This document shows, in pieces, positions 7,790-17,118 of a DNA stretch of 36,668 bases. Both the position numbers and the translations under genes were made by a program. Each line of letters starts with the position of its first letter. Within the stretch, counting starts at the first letter, position 1. Origin of the DNA: Clostridium sp. N3C (GTDB lineage Bacteria; Bacillota; Clostridia; Clostridiales; Clostridiaceae); contig NZ_FMJL01000040.1 in NCBI RefSeq assembly GCF_900095445.1, forward strand, positions 1 through 36,668, in the 5' to 3' direction. The notes under the pieces were generated by a model. The model worked only from the letters and a program-made list of their open reading frames with translations, searched no databases and was not told the origin of the DNA.

Positions 7790-9040
7790 ATGCAAGTTAC
7801 AGCTTTGGGAGCAGTAATAGGATTAGTAGTGGCAATATTTTTGATTATTAAAAAGGTCCATCCTGCTTATGGATTGATACTGGGAGCTCTAGTTGGTGGC
7901 CTTGTAGGTGGTGCTGGACTTGGAGGCACAGTTACATTGATGATGGATGGCGCTAAGGGAATGATCACTGCAATATTAAGAATTTTAACAGCTGGTGTTT
8001 TGGCCGGTGTACTTATTCAATCCGGTGCAGCAGCAAAAATTGCAGAAACCATCGTAGAAAAGTTAGGAGAAGCTAATTCTCTTATAGCATTAGCATTAGC
8101 AACCATGGTATTAACAGCAGTAGGCGTATTTATTGACGTTGCAGTTATAACTGTTGCACCTATTGCATTGGCAATGGCGAAAAAAGCTAAGATAAGCAGA
8201 ACAGGTATTTTAATAGCAATGATAGGTGGAGGTAAGGCAGGAAACATTATATCTCCAAACCCAAATGCAATTGCAGCATCTGATGCATTTAATCAACCTT
8301 TAACTTCAGTAATGGCTGCTGGAATAATACCAGCTATAGTAGGACTTATAGTTACAGTTATAGTAGCTAAGAAGCTTGCACATAAAGGTAGTGCTGTAGA
8401 AGTTGTTGGTAGTGAATCTGAAGTTCAAGATAAACCAGGATTTTTATCAGCTATAGTAGGACCATTAGTAGCTATTATCATTTTAGCATTAAGACCATTG
8501 TTTAATATAAGCATAGACCCAATGATAGCACTTCCAGTTGGTGGTATAATAGGTGCTTTAGCTATGGGTAAAATAAAGAATATAAATAAGTATGCAGAAG
8601 TTGGTATTGGCAAAATGAGTGGTGTCGCTATACTACTTCTAGGTACAGGAACAATTTCCGGTATTATAGCAAACTCAGGCTTAAAAGATGTTATTATAAA
8701 TTCTATGAATTCTTTAGGTCTACCAGCCTTTGCTTTGGCGCCTTTAGCTGGTATATTAATGTCAGCAGCAACTGCTTCTACAACTTCTGGTACAACAGTA
8801 GGAAGCCAGGTATTTGGAGCAACTCTATTAGATCTTGGTGTACAACCATTAAATGCTGCAGCAATGATTCATTCAGGAGCTACAGTTTTAGATCACCTTC
8901 CACACGGAAGCTTCTTCCATGCAACTGGTGGTAGTGTATTTATGGACATGAAGGAAAGATTAAAACTTATACCTTATGAATCTTTAATAGGTTTATCTAT
9001 GACTATAGTTTCAACTATAATATACGGTATTATTCTATAA
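7790..9040 (+). CDS. GntP-family organic/sugar acid permease
   Basis: A 416-residue polytopic membrane protein with about 11-12 hydrophobic segments and many Gly/Ala-rich helices. The motif GGGKAGNIISPNPNA and the C-terminal HSGATVLDHLPHGSFFH are typical of the gluconate:H+ symporter family, which also contains glycerate transporters. Its place between a CdaR-type regulator and glycerate kinase argues for glycerate or a related acid as substrate. The longer frame opens at 7682, but AGAGGAGG 8 bp before the ATG at 7790 and the onset of the first membrane helix fix the start. The kinase gene begins 69 bp downstream with no terminator between. Confidence 0.85.
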   Translation: MQVTALGAVIGLVVAIFLIIKKVHPAYGLILGALVGGLVGGAGLGGTVTLMMDGAKGMITAILRILTAGVLAGVLIQSGAAAKIAETIVEKLGEANSLIALALATMVLTAVGVFIDVAVITVAPIALAMAKKAKISRTGILIAMIGGGKAGNIISPNPNAIAASDAFNQPLTSVMAAGIIPAIVGLIVTVIVAKKLAHKGSAVEVVGSESEVQDKPGFLSAIVGPLVAIIILALRPLFNISIDPMIALPVGGIIGALAMGKIKNINKYAEVGIGKMSGVAILLLGTGTISGIIANSGLKDVIINSMNSLGLPAFALAPLAGILMSAATASTTSGTTVGSQVFGATLLDLGVQPLNAAAMIHSGATVLDHLPHGSFFHATGGSVFMDMKERLKLIPYESLIGLSMTIVSTIIYGIIL

Positions 9041-9109
9041 TAGGACACTTTAAACTTAGTATAAAAATATAACAGTATTCACAGCGTTCTTTCAAAGGAG
9101 GAAAAGTAA

Positions 9110-10240
9110 ATGAAATTTGTTTTGGCCCCAGATTCATTTAAAGAGAGTATGACCGCCAAAGAAGCAGCAGAAGCTATGGAGGCCGGGATAAAAAAAGTAA
9201 TTCCAGATGTAGAGTGTGTAAAGGTTCCTATGGCAGACGGTGGAGAGGGAACGGTTCAATCCTTAGTTGATGCCACAAATGGAGAAATAATTGAGGTAGA
9301 AGTTACAGGACCAAGAGGTAAAAAAACTAAGGCTTTCTTTGGTATCCTAGGTGATAAATCTACTGCGGTTATAGAAATGGCTAGTGCTAGCGGGATTCAA
9401 CTTGTAACCAAAGAAGAAAGAAATCCTCTATATACTACTACTTATGGAACAGGAGAACTTATAAGAGCTGCTTTAGATAGAGGCGTAAAGAGAATATTTA
9501 TAGGTATTGGGGGCAGCGCTACTAACGATGGAGGAGCAGGAATGGTTCAAGCTCTAGGAGCTAGACTGCTAGATGAAGATGGAAATGAGCTTCCTTTTGG
9601 AGGAGGAGCTTTAGACAAACTTCATAAAATAGATTTAACCAATATGGATAGCAGACTTAAAGATGTAGTAGTAGAGGTGGCCTGTGACGTTACAAATCCT
9701 TTAACTGGAGAAAATGGAGCATCCCATGTATTTGGCCCTCAAAAAGGTGCAACTCCAGAAATGGTAGAGCAATTAGACCGCAATTTAGCGCATTATGCTG
9801 AGGTAATACGTCAGCAATTAAATAAGGATGTAGAAAAGGTGCCTGGAGCTGGTGCTGCAGGTGGTTTAGGAGCTGGTCTTATGGCCTTCCTAAATGCAGA
9901 ACTTAAAAGAGGAGTAGAACTTGTAATAAAGTATACAGACCTAGAAGAAAAGGTAAAGGGAGCAGACTTTGTATTCACAGGGGAAGGCAGTGTGGATTCA
10001 CAAACTGTTTTTGGTAAGACTCCTTTTGGAGTTGCTAGTGCCGCTAAGAAATTTAACATCCCAGTGATAGCCTTTGCCGGAAGAATCGGTGACGGAGTAG
10101 AGGTTCTTTATGACAAGGGAATAGATTCAATAGTAGGAATATTGCCTGGAGCAGTTTCCTTAGAAGAGGCTCTGCAAAAGGGTAAGGAAAACTTAGAAAG
10201 AGCCGCTGAGAATATTGCTAGGATTTTAGTTATTAAATAA
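9110..10240 (+). CDS. Glycerate kinase (GlxK/GarK family)
   Basis: A 376-residue enzyme of the bacterial glycerate kinase family, which phosphorylates D-glycerate with ATP (2-phosphoglycerate in the characterised E. coli enzymes) and feeds lower glycolysis. Signature segments are FKESMTAKEAA near the N-terminus, PMADGGEGT (44-52), GIGGSATNDGGAGM and FTGEGSVDSQT. Length matches the family. AAAGGAGGAAAAG precedes the ATG. It is last in the regulator-permease-kinase cluster and is followed by a clear terminator. The D-2-hydroxyacid dehydrogenase at 19000 could make glycerate from hydroxypyruvate, but it is a separate transcription unit. Confidence 0.92.
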   Translation: MKFVLAPDSFKESMTAKEAAEAMEAGIKKVIPDVECVKVPMADGGEGTVQSLVDATNGEIIEVEVTGPRGKKTKAFFGILGDKSTAVIEMASASGIQLVTKEERNPLYTTTYGTGELIRAALDRGVKRIFIGIGGSATNDGGAGMVQALGARLLDEDGNELPFGGGALDKLHKIDLTNMDSRLKDVVVEVACDVTNPLTGENGASHVFGPQKGATPEMVEQLDRNLAHYAEVIRQQLNKDVEKVPGAGAAGGLGAGLMAFLNAELKRGVELVIKYTDLEEKVKGADFVFTGEGSVDSQTVFGKTPFGVASAAKKFNIPVIAFAGRIGDGVEVLYDKGIDSIVGILPGAVSLEEALQKGKENLERAAENIARILVIK

Positions 10241-10279
10241 TAGTTTACAACTTTTTTATTGCTACGATCAAAAAGTTTA

Positions 10280-10326
10280 AATACAAGCTGAGGAGATTTT
10301 TAGTGAATCACCTCGGCTTGTATTTT
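10280..10326 (+). terminator. Terminator of the glycerate operon
   Basis: AATACAAGCTGAGG at 10280-10293 pairs with CCTCGGCTTGTATT at 10311-10324 (one G-T pair), followed by T-rich sequence. Confidence 0.85.
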
Positions 10327-10471
10327 ATTATTTTTTGGCGTTTTATAATTATAAATCCTTTTGTAAAACATAATATAAGAACTTCGTATTTATTAATTCT
10401 TTCATATTAAAATTAATCTACATGATAATACGAATGGATATAAAAGGAATAATTACATATAAAATATATAA

Positions 10472-10703
10472 TTAACTATAAAAGTATGCTACCGTATAAT
10501 ATAAATATTAATTATCCAAAATAGAATTAACGTGTAAAAATGTATTTATAACCTATTATAGGTAATAGGTTAAATCTTTAAAGATTAGGAGTGAAAATAT
10601 GTGATTGATTTTTGATTATATAACTACTAAAAATATATATTTTATGGATATAAATGATGTTATATACATATAAATTATAATTTTATGAAAGGTAGTAGTT
10701 TGT
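10472..10703 (+). promoter_or_regulatory. Promoter and long structured leader of the broken ABC exporter gene
   Basis: TTAACT (10472-10477) and TATAAT (10495-10500) are 17 bp apart, giving a leader of nearly 200 nt. The leader contains a perfect 9-bp hairpin (AACCTATTA, loop TAGG, TAATAGGTT, 10550-10571) directly followed by the 14-bp palindrome AATCTTTAAAGATT (10573-10586). A TAGGAG site at about 10586-10591 precedes only very short frames. The rest of the gap from 10327 is AT-rich with no gene seen. Confidence 0.4.
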
Positions 10704-12378
10704 ATGAAGAAATATCTATGTATGAATAAGCTCCTGTTATTTATTACAATTTGTTTAATATTCTTAGATTGTTTAATGACAGTAGGAACCGCTTATATTT
10801 TTAAATATATTATTGATACTGCTACAAATGCTGACATGAGAGCATTTTTCAATGCAATTCTAGTAACGCTAGTTTTTTTACTTCTAGGCTTTGTTATAGG
10901 TTATTTTTGAGAAGTTTATGAGTTTAAACTAATTAAAAAAGTAATGTTAAATCTAAAAAAAGATGTGTTTGATGGAATATTGAATAATGATATAGCAATG
11001 GTAAATAAATCCCAATATATATCCACATTAACTAATGATATAACAACTATAGAAAATGATTATTATAAGCCTATTTTAATCGTCATAGCCAGAGCAATAT
11101 TATTTATTTTTACTATTATCACTTATATAACACTAAATATAAGTTTTACTATATTGGTGTTTATTATAGGATGGATTCCAATTATAGTAGTTAATCTTTT
11201 ATCTAAAAATCTACAGGGATTAAAGAGTGAAGTATCTAAAAATCAAGATAAATTTACTCAAAAAATTAAAGATGTTTTTGCTGGTTTTGAAGTTATAAAA
11301 AGTTTCAATATAGAAAAGGAGACCTTTGAAGAATATAAAAAATATAATAATAAGCTAGAAGATAGCAAATATGCTTATGCTAAGAAAATGGTAACAGTTG
11401 ATTCAGCATCATATCTTACTGGCTTTGGAGCATTTACAGTCAGTACTCTCATGGGTGTATATTTAACTATAACTGGTAAAATAACTGTAGGGTGAAATGT
11501 TAGCAGCAATACAGTTATTGAACTATATTGTAAATCCTGTAGTGGAAGTATCAGAATGTTTAAGTAAAATAAAGTTCAATAAATTAATCTTTAATAAGCT
11601 GGAAAAAGAAATAAAAAAGGAAGCTATTGAAAAAACAGTAAGTAAAACTTCTTTTGATAAGTGCATTGAATTTAAAAATGTAAACTTCTTTTATGATGAT
11701 AAAAATCAAGCTCTTAAAAATATCAATTTAGTTTTTGAGAAAAATAAAAAGTATGCAATTACAGGGGAAAGTGGTAGTGGAAAATCCACTTTGCTTAAGT
11801 TAATTTTGGGCTATTATGATCAATATGATGGTTCAATAAAAATGGATGATGCTGAAATAAATACTATAAAGAAAAAAGATTTATATAGCAATATTTCAAT
11901 AATTCATCAAAATGTATTTTTATTTGATGGCAGCATTAAAGAAAACATAGATTTATATCAAGGATATTCAGAGGAAGAGCTAGAAAATGCAATTGAGCTA
12001 TCTGGACTTAAGAAGTTGATTGATAGATTGGTTGAAGGAAAAGATACCCTTATAAATGAAAATGGATCAAACTTTTCCGGAGGAGAAAAACAAAGAATTT
12101 CTATTGCAAGAAGTTTGATAAAAGGCACACCTATAATCCTATTAGACGAAGCAACGGCAGCCTTGGATAATAGAATTGCCTATGATATAGAAAATTCTAT
12201 TATTAATCTTGAAAATAAGACTATAATTACTATCACTCATAGATTATCAAGAGAATTACTTTCTAAGTATGATGAAATCATTGTTTTAAAAGAAGGGCAA
12301 GTGGTTGAAAAAGGTCAGTTTGATGCTCTATATGATAACAAGGGTTATTTCTATGAACTTGCAAATATAGGGGCTTAG
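10704..12378 (+). pseudogene. Inactivated ABC exporter (fused membrane and ATPase domains)
   Basis: Read together, the three frame pieces make one half-size ABC exporter of about 557 residues. 10704-10910 gives the first two membrane helices and ends at TGA; the next residues continue in the same frame and the piece runs to TGA at 11493-11495. The protein resumes one frame over at 11497. Removing one T from GGGTGAAAT restores VGEMLAA, so this is a single-base frameshift. The ATPase domain is intact: Walker A GESGSGKST, signature FSGGEKQR, Walker B IILLDEATAALD and the H-loop ITHRL. This looks like recent decay, or two sequencing errors; both interruptions being TGA is probably coincidence. 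The substrate is unknown and no partner half-transporter is adjacent. Confidence 0.8.
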
Positions 12379-12417
12379 AATTAAAGTAATTTAAAAGAGT
12401 ATTTTGATATAAAATTG

Positions 12418-12461
12418 CGACCCTCAAAAGTAAGATTTTTAAATCTAACTTTTGGGGGTCG
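12418..12461 (+). terminator. Long hairpin after the ABC exporter pseudogene
   Basis: Twenty bases at 12418-12437 pair with 12442-12461 with two mismatched positions (outer stem CGACCC/GGGTCG), around a 4-nt loop. There is no real T tract after it, so it may be a weak terminator or an RNA-stabilising stem. The remaining gap to 12631 shows no gene. Confidence 0.5.
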
Positions 12462-12631
12462 ATACATTTCACTCCAAAACTCTATTTCTTTTTTTCAGCA
12501 TGAAAAAACTCTTGTATAAATTAATCCATTCATATTGTATTAAGTTTTAGTTATAATATGAATAATTAATAAGCAATAATAGGTAAAGCTATCTGAAAAG
12601 TATTTGATTAGTATAAAAAGGAGGAAAGGCC

Positions 12632-13189
12632 ATGACTAATCTAACAGAAAAGGAAAAAATGTTAGCAGGAATGCCTTATAATTCTTTAGATAAGGAATTA
12701 TGTGAGGATAGGCTTAGGGCGAAGAAGCTATGTAAAAAGTTCAATGATTTAGAACCGGATAAATTTGAGGAAAGGGAAGCTGTATTAAAGGAATTGTTTC
12801 AAACAGAGCAATCCTGTTATATAGAACCTAACTTCTTTTGTGATTATGGATATAACATAGAGATAGGTAAGAATTTTTATGCCAATCATAATTGTGTCAT
12901 ATTAGATGTTAACAAGGTTAAAATAGGCAACAACGTTATGTTTGGGCCTAATGTTCAGGTTTATACTGCTACCCATCCTCTTGATGCTCAGGAAAGGATA
13001 TCGGGAATAGAAATGGGCTATGCCATTGAAATAGGTGATAATGTTTGGATTGGCGGTGGTTCAATAATATGTCCTGGTGTGAAGATTGGTGCTAACACTA
13101 CAATTGCGGCGGGTAGCGTAGTTACTAAGGATATACCATCTAATGTTTTAGCGGCAGGGAACCCATGTAGAGTAATTAGAGAGTTATAG
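12632..13189 (+). CDS. Sugar O-acetyltransferase (maltose/galactoside acetyltransferase family)
   Basis: A 185-residue left-handed beta-helix acetyltransferase of the Maa/LacA/NodL group. The N-terminal Mac domain begins [18 protein letters not shown]. Hexapeptide repeats follow ([39 protein letters not shown]), with catalytic His115 in [12 protein letters not shown]. It transfers acetyl from acetyl-CoA to a sugar hydroxyl, often as detoxification of unmetabolised sugars. The start has AAAGGAGGAAAGG upstream. The debranching enzyme gene starts 11 bp after its stop, so the two are surely co-transcribed, which suggests a maltodextrin-related substrate. Confidence 0.88.
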   Translation: MTNLTEKEKMLAGMPYNSLDKELCEDRLRAKKLCKKFNDLEPDKFEEREAVLKELFQTEQSCYIEPNFFCDYGYNIEIGKNFYANHNCVILDVNKVKIGNNVMFGPNVQVYTATHPLDAQERISGIEMGYAIEIGDNVWIGGGSIICPGVKIGANTTIAAGSVVTKDIPSNVLAAGNPCRVIREL

Positions 13190-13200
13190 GAGGTTTATTT

Positions 13201-15216
13201 ATGGAGCTTACATATAAATTTGGAAGAGGCAACTGGAGAAATATAAAAGAAGGAAATGAAAGAGAATGGCTAATAGGAAATGGTATTGGAGGTTATGCAG
13301 CCCATACCATTATAGGCGGAGGCTTTACCTCTTTTCATAGTTATTTAATAGCAGCTATAAATCCTCCAGTGGAAAGATATTCAGTGTTTACTAGAACTCA
13401 AGAACAGATTATTGTAGATGGAAGAGAATATGACTTAACCTCTCAACAGTATGTGAACTATGCTAAGAACGGACAAGAATATCTTCAAAGATTTGTCTTT
13501 GATTCTGTACCGCAATATATTTATCAGGTGGAGGATATAAATATTAAGAAGACTATAGCTATGGAATACGGTCATAACACAGTGGTAGTTTGCTATGAAG
13601 TAACTAATGGCAGTAGAGAAGCTAAGTTAAATCTTGTACCCTTATTTAACTTTAGGCCTGCCGGTGCCACCACTGAAAGAAATGAGCTTAAATTTACAAG
13701 AGAGTTAAGTGGCAATGTATTGAAACTTACACCAGAAGCTAAAAAGGATATAACTATAAGTTTCTTCATTTCTGATGGAATTTACAAGGATAGAGCGTTA
13801 AGGTCAACCAGCATGGCAACTCCAAACTATCTAATAGAGGAAAATCATTATTATGAGTTTGATAACAGAAATGGTTCCTTAGGCTTAGATAATCATTATA
13901 CTCCTTATGATATAGAACTAGATCTAGAGCCTAATGAAAGAAAGTTATTTTACATAAAGTGTACTGTGGAAGAATTAGACGATAAAAATGGCTTTGAAAT
14001 TGTAGAGACATATAAGAATAGGGCTATGGAGCTAATGAAGCAATCAGGCTATAGCAACAATTTTGCCTTAAATTTAGTAAAAGCAGCGGATCATTTTATA
14101 GTAGATAGAAGGAGCACAGGCTTAAAAACTATCTTGGCAGGTTTCCCTTGGTTTACTGATTGGGGCAGAGATACAATGATAGCCTTTGAAGGGCTTACTT
14201 TATGTACAAAACGTTTTGAGGAGGCAAGAGAGATTTTAGAATCCTTTGCTAGATACGTTAAGAATGGCTTAGTACCAAATGTATTTCCTGATAAGGGATC
14301 TGAACCACAGTATAATACTGTAGATGCTTCCCTTTGGTATATACATGCTGTTTACCAGTATTTACAGTACACTGGTACTAAGGAAGATTATTCCTTTGTA
14401 GAAGAGAAATTATATGATAAGATGGAGGAAATTATACAAGCTTACTCTAAAGGTACAGACTTTTCTATTGGTATGGATAGCGATGGGTTAATTCGCGCAG
14501 GCAGTGGTCTTGATCAGGTAACCTGGATGGATGTTAGGGTAGGGGATTTTGTAGTTACTCCAAGACACGGAAAACCTGTGGAAATAAATGCCCTTTGGTA
14601 CAATGCTCTTTGTATTATGAGAGATTTAGCAAAGCGTTATAATAAAAATAACAGTTTCTATAAGGAATTAGCTATTAAGGTTAAGGACTCCTTCAACAAA
14701 AAGTTTTGGAATGAAGAGCAGGAATGCTTGTATGATGTGGTAGATGAGTTAGATGATAAGATAAGACCAAATCAAATTTGGGCAGTTTCCTTACCTTTTA
14801 CTATGTTAGATAGAGAAAAGGAGAAGAAAATAGTAAATAAGGTATATGCAGAGCTATATTCTACCTATGGCTTAAGATCTTTAAGCTTTAAAGATCCCGA
14901 ATTTAAAAAGCAGTATATAGGTAAACTCTTCAAAAGAGACTGTGCATACCATATGGGCACAACTTGGGCCTATCCTATTGGTGCCTTTATTTCTGCCTAT
15001 TGCAAAGTGAATGATTACTCTGCAGAAGCAGTAATGAAAGCTAAGGAAATGTGTGAAGTTTTTGAGGATCATATGAATGATGGTTGCATAAACGGTATAG
15101 CAGAAATTTTTGATGGAGAATTTTCCGCTACAAGCCGGGGATGCTTTTCTCAAGCTTGGAGTGTAGGAGAGGTGCTTAGAACCTATACTGTGGATGTGTT
15201 ACCTTATTGCCAATAA
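13201..15216 (+). CDS. Glycogen debranching enzyme (amylo-alpha-1,6-glucosidase type)
   Basis: A 671-residue protein of the bacterial GDE family with an N-terminal beta-sandwich domain (about 1-270) and an (alpha/alpha)6 barrel C-terminal domain. Family motifs are EWLIGNGIGGYA (22-33), AGFPWFTDWGRDTMIAFEGL around residue 310-330, and LDQVTWMDVRV with the probable catalytic acidic residues. It removes alpha-1,6-linked glucose stubs from glycogen-type polymers. It overlaps in function with the GH13 glucosidase at 4734-6410 and is preceded, 11 bp away, by the sugar acetyltransferase. The ribosome binding site TAGGAGG is at the preceding stop codon. Confidence 0.88.
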   Translation: MELTYKFGRGNWRNIKEGNEREWLIGNGIGGYAAHTIIGGGFTSFHSYLIAAINPPVERYSVFTRTQEQIIVDGREYDLTSQQYVNYAKNGQEYLQRFVFDSVPQYIYQVEDINIKKTIAMEYGHNTVVVCYEVTNGSREAKLNLVPLFNFRPAGATTERNELKFTRELSGNVLKLTPEAKKDITISFFISDGIYKDRALRSTSMATPNYLIEENHYYEFDNRNGSLGLDNHYTPYDIELDLEPNERKLFYIKCTVEELDDKNGFEIVETYKNRAMELMKQSGYSNNFALNLVKAADHFIVDRRSTGLKTILAGFPWFTDWGRDTMIAFEGLTLCTKRFEEAREILESFARYVKNGLVPNVFPDKGSEPQYNTVDASLWYIHAVYQYLQYTGTKEDYSFVEEKLYDKMEEIIQAYSKGTDFSIGMDSDGLIRAGSGLDQVTWMDVRVGDFVVTPRHGKPVEINALWYNALCIMRDLAKRYNKNNSFYKELAIKVKDSFNKKFWNEEQECLYDVVDELDDKIRPNQIWAVSLPFTMLDREKEKKIVNKVYAELYSTYGLRSLSFKDPEFKKQYIGKLFKRDCAYHMGTTWAYPIGAFISAYCKVNDYSAEAVMKAKEMCEVFEDHMNDGCINGIAEIFDGEFSATSRGCFSQAWSVGEVLRTYTVDVLPYCQ

Positions 15217-15260
15217 AAGGGGAATACTAAATTCATAACAAACTATGAGGTGCTACTTTG

Positions 15261-16136
15261 ATGAAAAGATTTAAAAGAGTGTATATTGAAATTACTAATG
15301 TTTGCAATCTTTCTTGCAGCTTTTGTCCTAAAACTATGAGGAAGGCCCATACTATGGATATAGACAGCTTCAAGAAAATTCTAGATGAAGTAAAGCCCTA
15401 TACTGACTATATATATCTTCATCTTAAAGGTGAACCCTTATTACATCCTAATCTTCCTGAATTTTTGGACTTATGCGCTGAAAGAGAGTTTAAGGTTAAC
15501 ATAACTACTAATGGCACTCTTTTAAGCAGAATTAAGGATAAAATAATTAGGAAGCCTTCTATAAGGCAAGTAAATATTTCTTTGCATAGTTTTGATGCAA
15601 ATGAAAATAGCATAACTATGGGAGAATATTTGAAAGAAGTATTAGACTTTGTTAAAGAAGCCTTAGAAAAAACAAATATAATAATTGCTTTACGACTTTG
15701 GAATTTAGATTCTAATGCTAGCAAGGGTGAAAGGGAAAGAAATAGAGAACTTCTTAGCATAATAGAAGATTATTTTAAGCTACCCTATAAAATAGAGGAA
15801 GAAAATACACGTAACAGAGGAATTAAAATTGCAGAAAGATTATATCTGAATCAAGATATTGAATTTAAATGGCCAGCATTAGAGGAAAGAGAGTATGGTA
15901 ATAAAGGTACTTGTCATGGATTGAAGGATCAGATAGGAATACTGGCCGATGGTACTGTAGTTCCTTGCTGTTTAGATGGTGAGGGGCTTATAAACTTAGG
16001 TAATCTTTCTGAAAAGTCCTTTAAAGATATTATTGCAAGTGAACGGACTCAAAATATGTTAGAAGGATTTTTTAAAGGAGAATTAAGAGAAGAGCTCTGT
16101 AGGAAATGCGGATATAGAACAAGATTTATAAAATGA
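15261..16136 (+). CDS. Radical SAM protein with SPASM-like C-terminus
   Basis: A 291-residue radical SAM enzyme. The [4Fe-4S]/SAM motif is Cys15-x3-Cys19-x2-Cys22 (CNLSCSFC), followed by HLKGEPLLHP, which is the GGEP-like SAM motif. The C-terminus has Cys in GTCHGL, VVPCCLD and ELCRKCGY, the pattern of an auxiliary Fe-S cluster as in SPASM/twitch proteins. Substrate is unknown; no short precursor peptide is seen next to it. It lies 44 bp after the debranching gene on the same strand and may be co-transcribed. An in-frame TTG lies just before the ATG, but GAGGTG spacing favours the ATG at 15261. Confidence 0.8.
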   Translation: MKRFKRVYIEITNVCNLSCSFCPKTMRKAHTMDIDSFKKILDEVKPYTDYIYLHLKGEPLLHPNLPEFLDLCAEREFKVNITTNGTLLSRIKDKIIRKPSIRQVNISLHSFDANENSITMGEYLKEVLDFVKEALEKTNIIIALRLWNLDSNASKGERERNRELLSIIEDYFKLPYKIEEENTRNRGIKIAERLYLNQDIEFKWPALEEREYGNKGTCHGLKDQIGILADGTVVPCCLDGEGLINLGNLSEKSFKDIIASERTQNMLEGFFKGELREELCRKCGYRTRFIK

Positions 16137-16148
16137 TGCTACTATCTT

Positions 16149-16178
16149 ATAAGCCTAGGTGGAGTTACCTAGGCTTAT
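16149..16178. terminator. Convergent terminator between the radical SAM and coat genes
   Basis: ATAAGCCTAGGT at 16149-16160 pairs perfectly with ACCTAGGCTTAT at 16167-16178. It lies between convergent genes; the T tract is weak on both sides. Confidence 0.6.
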
Positions 16179-16222
16179 GACTATTTTGATGCTTTTATTT
16201 TTTAAACATAGGTAAAGATTTT

Positions 16223-16516
16223 TTACTTGAAACTATTAGCCTCTTCTCCCTGTTTTTTTAGCTGATCTTCTGGCTTATCATAGGCAGGATACCAGCCTTT
16301 TCTTATTAATAAATCCAATAATTCATAATGATCTTTTATAGCAGTATCAAGTTGATCCTGCAACATATTTCTAATATCCGGATTTACAGCTTCTGTAGCT
16401 GCTGATACGAGGGCAAGTATAGAAAATTTAGAATCCTTTAAAATATCTGAGGCTACTTCTTCCTCTGACAACATAGAATTATTGTTGCTGCCAAATAAAG
16501 AACTTAGAAGAGACAT
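16223..16516 (-). CDS. CotF-type spore coat protein, second copy
   Basis: A 97-residue protein with one Coat F domain. The signature runs from SDILKDSKFSILALVSAATE through NPDIRNMLQDQL to RKGWYPAYDKPEDQL. It is a paralogue of the protein at 16841-17104 (shared pattern D-L--S--, TEA-NP--R--L--QL, H--L-D--I-KGWY). The ribosome binding site is AAAGGAG. It is the last gene of a four-gene coat cluster and sits 82 bp after the preceding gene, a larger gap than the others. Coat F proteins are small helical proteins of the spore coat; the N-terminal 16 residues here are an extra Ser/Asn-rich extension. Confidence 0.82.
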   Translation of the reverse strand: MSLLSSLFGSNNNSMLSEEEVASDILKDSKFSILALVSAATEAVNPDIRNMLQDQLDTAIKDHYELLDLLIRKGWYPAYDKPEDQLKKQGEEANSFK

Positions 16517-16598
16517 TTATGTATCTCCTTTCTGCTTTTGCTAGCACTAACAAAGTTATTTTAAACCATGTTTCATGTGATCTAAGCTGCTTTTATTA

Positions 16599-16823
16599 TC
16601 ATAGGTTTTGAAAATTGTTATCTTCATTAGCTCCACTAAAGCCTTGGATAGCCTTAATGCAATTTTTCTTTGTAGTAAGGCATCGATCCATATAAGATTT
16701 CAAATCTACATCTTGTACCATTGACATATTTGCCTGAAGTTTTTTTGCAACAATTAAATTTGAATTGAGTAATTCTGTTAGTTCTAAGCTTTCATGGGGG
16801 GATAAATTATTATTTCCAGCCAT
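16599..16823 (-). CDS. Small coat-associated protein, second copy of the partner type
   Basis: A 74-residue helical protein with LSPHESLELTELLNSN near the N-terminus and SMVQDVDLKSYMDRCLTTK in the second half. It is a paralogue of 17119-17328 (shared PHE--E--EL, -Q---L----MD/IQD-L-, K). The pattern matches the N-terminal helical half often found with or before the Coat F domain in clostridial coat proteins. TTGGAGG precedes the ATG. In this cluster each such gene comes just before a Coat F gene, so the two probably act together. Function in the coat is inferred from context. Confidence 0.72.
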   Translation of the reverse strand: MAGNNNLSPHESLELTELLNSNLIVAKKLQANMSMVQDVDLKSYMDRCLTTKKNCIKAIQGFSGANEDNNFQNL

Positions 16824-16840
16824 GAGTCTACCTCCAAAAT

Positions 16841-17104
16841 TTATTGAGTAACTTGGCTAACCATAGATAAGTTTTCTTTAAGCTGGGCCTCAGGGGCAGA
16901 GTCAGCAGTATACCAGCCTTTGGCTATAGAAATGTCTATTAATCTATAGTGAGAATTCAGGGAAGCAATTAATTGATTTCTTAGAAGCTCCCTAAGCTCT
17001 GGATTAGTTGCTTCTGTTATGGCTTTAGCCATAGCAGTTATGGTAGCTTTAGAACTTATTAATAAATCGAGGGAAATATCCTTGTCAGTAACCTCATTAG
17101 ACAT
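16841..17104 (-). CDS. CotF-type spore coat protein, first copy
   Basis: An 87-residue Coat F domain protein: ISLDLLISSKATITAMAKA, then TNPELRELLRNQL, then HYRLIDISIAKGWYTA. The KGWY near the end is diagnostic. Spacing is 14 bp from the preceding small gene and 17 bp to the next, so it is in an operon. AAAGGAG precedes the ATG. B. subtilis CotF is one polypeptide that is cleaved in two; here two half-size proteins are made from separate genes, which may be the functional equivalent (inference). Confidence 0.85.
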   Translation of the reverse strand: MSNEVTDKDISLDLLISSKATITAMAKAITEATNPELRELLRNQLIASLNSHYRLIDISIAKGWYTADSAPEAQLKENLSMVSQVTQ

Positions 17105-17118
17105 TCAACTTACTCCTT

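Noticed and set aside
9811..10059. Minus-strand frame inside the glycerate kinase gene
   Set aside because: It lies wholly opposite a well-supported enzyme gene, and its low-complexity Pro/Ala/Ser content mirrors the Gly/Ala-rich sense strand.
10908..11495. In-frame TGA codons in the ABC exporter gene considered as recoding (selenocysteine or programmed frameshift)
   Set aside because: No SECIS-like hairpin is evident after either TGA, exporters of this type have no Sec position, and the second site needs an actual base removal. Decay or sequencing error is simpler.
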